From an uncultured Lachnospiraceae bacterium (GTDB taxonomy: Bacteria > Bacillota > Clostridia > Lachnospirales > Lachnospiraceae), in assembly GCA_947630085.1 (NCBI GenBank), contig CANRGP010000007.1:1-44964 (forward strand): 44,964 nt of DNA, written 5' to 3'. The notes beneath the pieces are model-generated. The model worked only from the letters and a program-made list of their open reading frames with translations, had not been told where the DNA came from and searched no databases. The position numbers and the translations under genes were made by a program. Below are positions 41,240 to 44,964 of this stretch, in pieces. How positions within the stretch are numbered: the first letter of the stretch is position 1; each line of letters starts with the position of its first letter.

Positions 41240-42253
41240 CTATTTTTTCAGCGTAGATCCTCTTTCGATGATCTTTGACAGAGTCACAAAGGTCTGGATC
41301 TGCAGGGTGGGATGGTGTATGATCTCCGTCAGGTACCTGGCCGCCCGCTTCCCGAAATCCCGCATATCGATGTCCACTACCGTGAGCTTCGGTTCCGTGA
41401 ACTGGGAAAACGGGTAATCGTCAAAAGCCAGTACGCCGATCTTATCCGGGATCGCAAGGCCCCTCTCCTGTATGGCGGCCACGCACCCCAGGGCAATGTA
41501 ATTATTGGCGCAGACCACCGCTTCGGGGAGCGTCTTCTGGTCCAGCAGCCGGCAGGTCATGCGGTAGCCGTCCTCGCGGGTGGATTCTCCCAGCCATACA
41601 TACCGGTCGTCCAGCGGGTATCCGTGGGTCTTCATCCCCTCCCGCAGTCCGTCCAGCCGGCGGGCCGAGCCCAGATCGTAGTATTTTCCCCCGATGAACG
41701 CCACCCTGGTATAGTTCCGGGACACAAGAAACGAAGCCGCCACCGTTCCGGAGTAAACGTTATTATTGTCGATCCAGCACACCTGGCTCTCAAAGTCCGG
41801 CATCCCGAGAACAATGTGCGGGAAGCGGCTCCTGGCAAACAGCGCGGAAAGCGGGTGCGTCATCACGGACACATGGACGGCGATCCCGTCCACGCTCCTT
41901 CGCTGGATCATGTCCTCCGCCGCCCCGCAGGCGTCGGCGGCGTCAGCGCTCTGCAGAAGCAGCCGGTATCCCCGGCCCCTCAGCGTCTCCTCAAGCCCCG
42001 ATATGATCTCAAACATATGGGGATTCTGAAAAGCGGTCCCCGGCCTTAGATCGGCCAGGACCGCAACTGTTTTCGTGGCGCCCCTTGCAAAGCTCTGGGC
42101 GCTGGCGCTCGGATAATAGTTCAGCTCCCTCATGACTTTCCTGACACGTTCAGCCGTCTCCTCGGAAATGCTGTAGTGACCGTTTATCACCTTGGAAACT
42201 GTAGAAACCGAGGTCTTTGCCGCTTTCGCCACATCCTTTATGGTTACTCCCAT
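41240..42253 (-). CDS. LacI-family repressor
   Basis: This cytoplasmic DNA-binding protein of 337 residues has an N-terminal helix-turn-helix (MGVTIKDVAKAAKTSVSTV, residues 1-19, continuing to the YYPSASAQSFARG hinge at about 50-62) and a sugar-binding domain (residues 65-337; RVAFIGGKYYDLGSARR, CANNYIALGCVAAIQ and VLAFDDYPFSQ). I chose the ATG at 42251-42253 with GGGGAGGG five bases upstream; an earlier in-frame start would add 19 residues unlike the family. It is the last gene of an operon with a GH13 enzyme and a MalG-type permease, so it most likely senses maltose or maltodextrin and represses that operon. Confidence 0.9.
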   Translation of the reverse strand: MGVTIKDVAKAAKTSVSTVSKVINGHYSISEETAERVRKVMRELNYYPSASAQSFARGATKTVAVLADLRPGTAFQNPHMFEIISGLEETLRGRGYRLLLQSADAADACGAAEDMIQRRSVDGIAVHVSVMTHPLSALFARSRFPHIVLGMPDFESQVCWIDNNNVYSGTVAASFLVSRNYTRVAFIGGKYYDLGSARRLDGLREGMKTHGYPLDDRYVWLGESTREDGYRMTCRLLDQKTLPEAVVCANNYIALGCVAAIQERGLAIPDKIGVLAFDDYPFSQFTEPKLTVVDIDMRDFGKRAARYLTEIIHHPTLQIQTFVTLSKIIERGSTLKK

Positions 42254-42327
42254 GACAGCCCTCCCCGCGGCAGGCGTGCCGCACCGTTCCGGACCGGTAT
42301 CTCTTCTCACCCCTCACTATACGTCTT

Positions 42328-44094
42328 TCACCCGCGTTTGTCAACGTACACCGCGAAGCCGAATCCCTGCAGGATCCCGTCTGCGAGCCCTTCGGACCAG
42401 CAGAGCGTTTCCGGAAGCGGCGGCATCCGGTCTCCGGAAACATTTTTTTCTTCCGTATCCGCCCGCAGCGCTTCCGGGCGGTCGAAAGCATTGATGCACA
42501 CCGTCGCCCGCTCCTCTTTGCAACTCCTGGCAAATATCAGGAGGCCGCTTCCCGCCTCCGCGCGTACCATATGGAAATCGCCTCTCCGCAGAGAGATCAG
42601 CTCCCGTCTCATGCGGACCGCCCTCCTGAAAAAGGCGAGGAGTTCTTTGTTCCCGCCGTCCCACGGCATGGGACTTCTGTATTGCTCCTCGTCTACACCG
42701 GTCAGCCCAAGCTCGTCTCCGTAAAAGATGGAGGGCATACCCACAAAGCACATCATGAACAGGACGGCCGCCCGGTACCGCCTTGTGTCCCCGCCGCACA
42801 GGGAAAGAAAGCGGCTCACGTCATGGCTGTCCAGAAGGTTCAGCTGTGCCGGCAGCATCTGGAGCCGGTAGCGCATCAGCATCTGCGTAACGCGCCCCGA
42901 GAAGGCGGCCGCGTCGATCTCTCCTCTGGCGAAAAACAGTTCGCTGTGCTTTCGCAGATCATAATTCATGGTCGAATCGAACATATCCCCGTTCAGCCAG
43001 TGGGCGGCGCTCTCCCAGACCTCCCCGATCAGCAGCGTCTGCGGGTCCGCCTCCTTGGCCGCCCGCCGGAACGCCCTCCAGAATCCGTCGTCCGCCTCGC
43101 TCGCCACATCCAGGCGCCAGCCGTCGATCCCATACTCCCGGATCCAGTATCCGGCGACCCTGCAGAAATAATCGCGCACCTCCGGGTTGGACGTGTCCAG
43201 CTTGGGCATCATCCTCTCATACGCAAAGCAGGCGTATCCTGGATAGCTCTCCGGGCTCTCCGGGCGCGTCACGGGAAAAGTCAGCCGATAAAACCAGGAA
43301 CAGTACGGGGATTTCTCCTGGTTCCGCACCACGTCGTCAAAGGCAAAGAAGTTCCATCCGCAGTGATTGAACACGCCGTCGATAATGACGCGGATGCCGT
43401 TCCGGTGAAGCGTCTCGACCATTCTCCGGAACGCCCGGTCCCCGCCGAAGCACGGATCCACATGAAAATAGTCCAGAAGATCATACTTATGGTATTCGCC
43501 GGCGGCAAAAACGGGATTGAGATATACGCAGTTGACACCCAGCTCTTTTATGTAGTCCACATTTTCGGCCACGCCATCCAGCGTTCCCCCCAGTCTTCCC
43601 CTGACCGGCTGTCCCTGATAGGTAAGCTGCACCGGCTTTTCGGACAGGAACCGCCGGGAGGTGGCAAAGCTGTCCGGAAAAATATTGTAGACGACCGCGT
43701 CGCAGACCCAGTCCGGGACCCCGGCGATATCCGCGCGGTGGTTGATGGGCAGTTTAAAATACTGGGAGCGGTCATCCACCAGGTGGTCCGTAAATACATA
43801 GCCGTAATACAGGAGCTCCTGCTGCCCGTCGTCCAGAGCAAAATAGTAATAGACGCGGTCATAGGGGCTCTCTACGATCACCTGCCAGTAATCGAAGAAT
43901 TCATCCGACGCGGCGATTTCCATCGGCGCCTCCGAAAACAGGAGGGGCGTTACCCGGCAGGCCGTATCGGCATAGCAGAGCGTCACCCGCTTCAGATCCC
44001 CTTTCGCGCACCGGATGCGGTACACGATATTGTGCTCATCCAGCCCGCAGGCATATTCCGACATCGGGACGTGCAGGATACATTCCGCCCTCAT
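42328..44094 (-). CDS. GH13 neopullulanase / cyclomaltodextrinase-type enzyme
   Basis: This cytoplasmic enzyme of 588 residues (no signal peptide) should hydrolyse alpha-1,4 and possibly alpha-1,6 bonds in imported maltodextrins. An N-terminal CBM34-like domain spans about residues 1-115, then the GH13 barrel starts at DWVCDAVVYNIFPDSF. Conserved regions are DGVFNHCG, DGWRLDVASE with the nucleophile Asp, LIGEVWE with the acid/base Glu, and LLDSHDVSRFL with the third acidic residue. A C-terminal beta domain follows. The ATG at 44092-44094 overlaps the permease stop (ATGA) and has GGAGGA eight bases upstream. A start 16 codons earlier would lie inside the permease gene. Subfamily is inferred from the N-terminal domain. 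Confidence 0.9.
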   Translation of the reverse strand: MRAECILHVPMSEYACGLDEHNIVYRIRCAKGDLKRVTLCYADTACRVTPLLFSEAPMEIAASDEFFDYWQVIVESPYDRVYYYFALDDGQQELLYYGYVFTDHLVDDRSQYFKLPINHRADIAGVPDWVCDAVVYNIFPDSFATSRRFLSEKPVQLTYQGQPVRGRLGGTLDGVAENVDYIKELGVNCVYLNPVFAAGEYHKYDLLDYFHVDPCFGGDRAFRRMVETLHRNGIRVIIDGVFNHCGWNFFAFDDVVRNQEKSPYCSWFYRLTFPVTRPESPESYPGYACFAYERMMPKLDTSNPEVRDYFCRVAGYWIREYGIDGWRLDVASEADDGFWRAFRRAAKEADPQTLLIGEVWESAAHWLNGDMFDSTMNYDLRKHSELFFARGEIDAAAFSGRVTQMLMRYRLQMLPAQLNLLDSHDVSRFLSLCGGDTRRYRAAVLFMMCFVGMPSIFYGDELGLTGVDEEQYRSPMPWDGGNKELLAFFRRAVRMRRELISLRRGDFHMVRAEAGSGLLIFARSCKEERATVCINAFDRPEALRADTEEKNVSGDRMPPLPETLCWSEGLADGILQGFGFAVYVDKRG

Positions 44095-44936
44095 CCTTTG
44101 ACTCCTCCTGCCGTCAGTCCCGAGGTCATATGCCTCTGGCACAGGAAGAATATGATCAGGACCGGCAGGGAAACGGTGATGGAGGCCGCCGCAAACACGG
44201 GCCAGCTCCCGCTCATCTCCGTTGCCTGAAGCGCCGCAAGTCCCGCCGCAAGCGTATAATTGGCCTCGCCGGTAAGAAACGTAGTCGCGTAAATGTACTC
44301 GTTCCAGACATAGATCAGCACCATAAGCGCCGTCACCACGATGCTGGGCTTTGCCAGTGGAAGCACCAGCTTCATCACGATCTGCATATCGCTGGCGCCG
44401 TCCATGCGGGCCGCCTCCTCGATCTCGACCGGAATGGTATCAAAATATCCCTTGGTGTTCCACAGGCTGAACACCGCCATCGTCCCCGTATAGACCAGGA
44501 TCAGCCCCGCGCGGCTGTTCACAAGCCCCAGGGGCCTGAGCAGCCGGTAGATGGCGAACATGGAGAGGACGGCGGGAAACGAGTTCAAAAGCACCAGACA
44601 TTTCAGGATCGCCCGTCTTCCCGGGAACCGGCGGCGCGAGAAGCAGTACGCCGCCGGAACCGCCATCGTCAGGGAAAGCGCCACGGTAGCAGCCGCCAAA
44701 AAGACCGTGTTGGACAGCCACCGCATGATGTCCTCCCCGAAGAGGACCGCCCGGTAATTTTCAAACGTAAGCTCGCGCGGAATAAACGAAAAATCCGAAC
44801 TGAGCAGGCCGTTGCGTCCGCTCAGGGAGACGCTGACCGCATAAAGAATCGGGATCAGGGTCACAAAACAGAGAACGATAAAAAAGACGTTCAGCAGGGC
44901 CAGTCCTACGCTCTCTTTTATTTTTTTCCCGCTCAT
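44091..44936 (-). CDS. malG: Maltodextrin ABC transporter permease, MalG type
   Basis: This inner-membrane permease of 281 residues has six hydrophobic segments. The EAA loop EEAARMDGASDMQIVMK (about residues 175-192) docks the ATPase, and WNEYIYATTFLTG after the fifth helix is typical of MalG. The C-terminal TSGLTAGGVKG matches the group. GGAGGGAG precedes the ATG. The partner genes (MalE and MalF types) should lie beyond the right edge of the window. It is coupled to the GH13 gene by a four-base overlap. The maltose symbol is given because of the GH13 and LacI neighbours; other alpha-glucans are possible. Confidence 0.85.
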   Translation of the reverse strand: MSGKKIKESVGLALLNVFFIVLCFVTLIPILYAVSVSLSGRNGLLSSDFSFIPRELTFENYRAVLFGEDIMRWLSNTVFLAAATVALSLTMAVPAAYCFSRRRFPGRRAILKCLVLLNSFPAVLSMFAIYRLLRPLGLVNSRAGLILVYTGTMAVFSLWNTKGYFDTIPVEIEEAARMDGASDMQIVMKLVLPLAKPSIVVTALMVLIYVWNEYIYATTFLTGEANYTLAAGLAALQATEMSGSWPVFAAASITVSLPVLIIFFLCQRHMTSGLTAGGVKG

Positions 44937-44964
44937 CTTTCTCCCTCCTCCTGCATCTGATAAC

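Noticed and set aside
38466-41417. A long plus-strand reading frame of 983 codons opposite secA.
   Set aside because: It is the antisense of secA; it has no family resemblance, no ribosome site and arises from the codon bias of the true gene.
42251-42310. An earlier start of the LacI gene at 42310.
   Set aside because: It adds 19 residues before the usual MxxTIKDVA start and lacks a ribosome site; the ATG at 42253 has one.
42571-44229. A plus-strand reading frame of 552 codons opposite the GH13 gene.
   Set aside because: GH13 motifs are complete on the minus strand; the plus-strand product is low-complexity and unlike any protein.

Overview
The window looks like chromosomal DNA of a Gram-positive anaerobe, most likely a gut-type member of the Lachnospiraceae (Clostridia). 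The evidence is the clean AGGAGG ribosome sites and sigma-A promoters, the Firmicutes-type secA-prfB neighbourhood, the YteP/YtcP-type sugar permeases with no ATPase gene, DUF5107-TPR and CPBP proteins, and exported GLUG-repeat proteins. The genus cannot be read from the sequence. No tRNA, rRNA, CRISPR array, transposase or integrase was found.

Layout. (1) 1-5042 is core genome: tsaB (cut by the window edge) and tsaE for tRNA t6A synthesis, a CPBP membrane protease, a YcxB-like membrane protein and the RNA-binding factor Tex. (2) 5171-34561 is a large accessory locus: two minus-strand operons and a divergently transcribed regulator. The right-hand operon (33047 down to 18260) encodes only exported proteins: a lipoprotein with an ADP-ribosylglycohydrolase-like fold, a one-module GLUG protein, a membrane-anchored beta-helix protein with an acidic stalk, a 2443-residue five-module GLUG protein and an 879-residue GLUG protein. 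The left-hand operon (18055 down to 5171) encodes a DUF5107-TPR protein, a sugar-binding lipoprotein with two ABC permeases, a cytoplasmic glycoside-hydrolase-like protein (DUF6259-like), a large SGNH esterase lipoprotein and an aldose 1-epimerase. A hairpin terminator closes it. (3) 34605-38383 holds a DUF4190 protein, then DUF2752, homoserine dehydrogenase, an ACT-domain regulator and release factor 2 with its programmed +1 frameshift. (4) 38487-41143 is secA with its promoter. (5) 41208-44936 is the end of a maltodextrin operon: malG-type permease, cytoplasmic GH13 neopullulanase-type enzyme and LacI repressor.

How the accessory locus may work (inference). The exported GLUG and beta-helix proteins would form a surface layer that binds a glycan or glycoprotein. 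The SGNH lipoprotein would remove ester groups, the binding protein and permeases would import oligosaccharides using a shared ATPase encoded elsewhere, and the cytoplasmic hydrolase, DUF5107 protein and epimerase would process them. The two operons are tied together by sequence: a nearly identical 34-base element lies exactly 19 bases upstream of the -10 box in both promoters, and both promoters lack a good -35 box. This suggests a shared activator.

The most unusual features are this shared element; a regulator with a LacI-type sensor domain but a C-terminal helix-turn-helix, driven by a promoter full of palindromes; and six copies of a cysteine/histidine element that follow the GLUG modules and resemble extracellular zinc ribbons.
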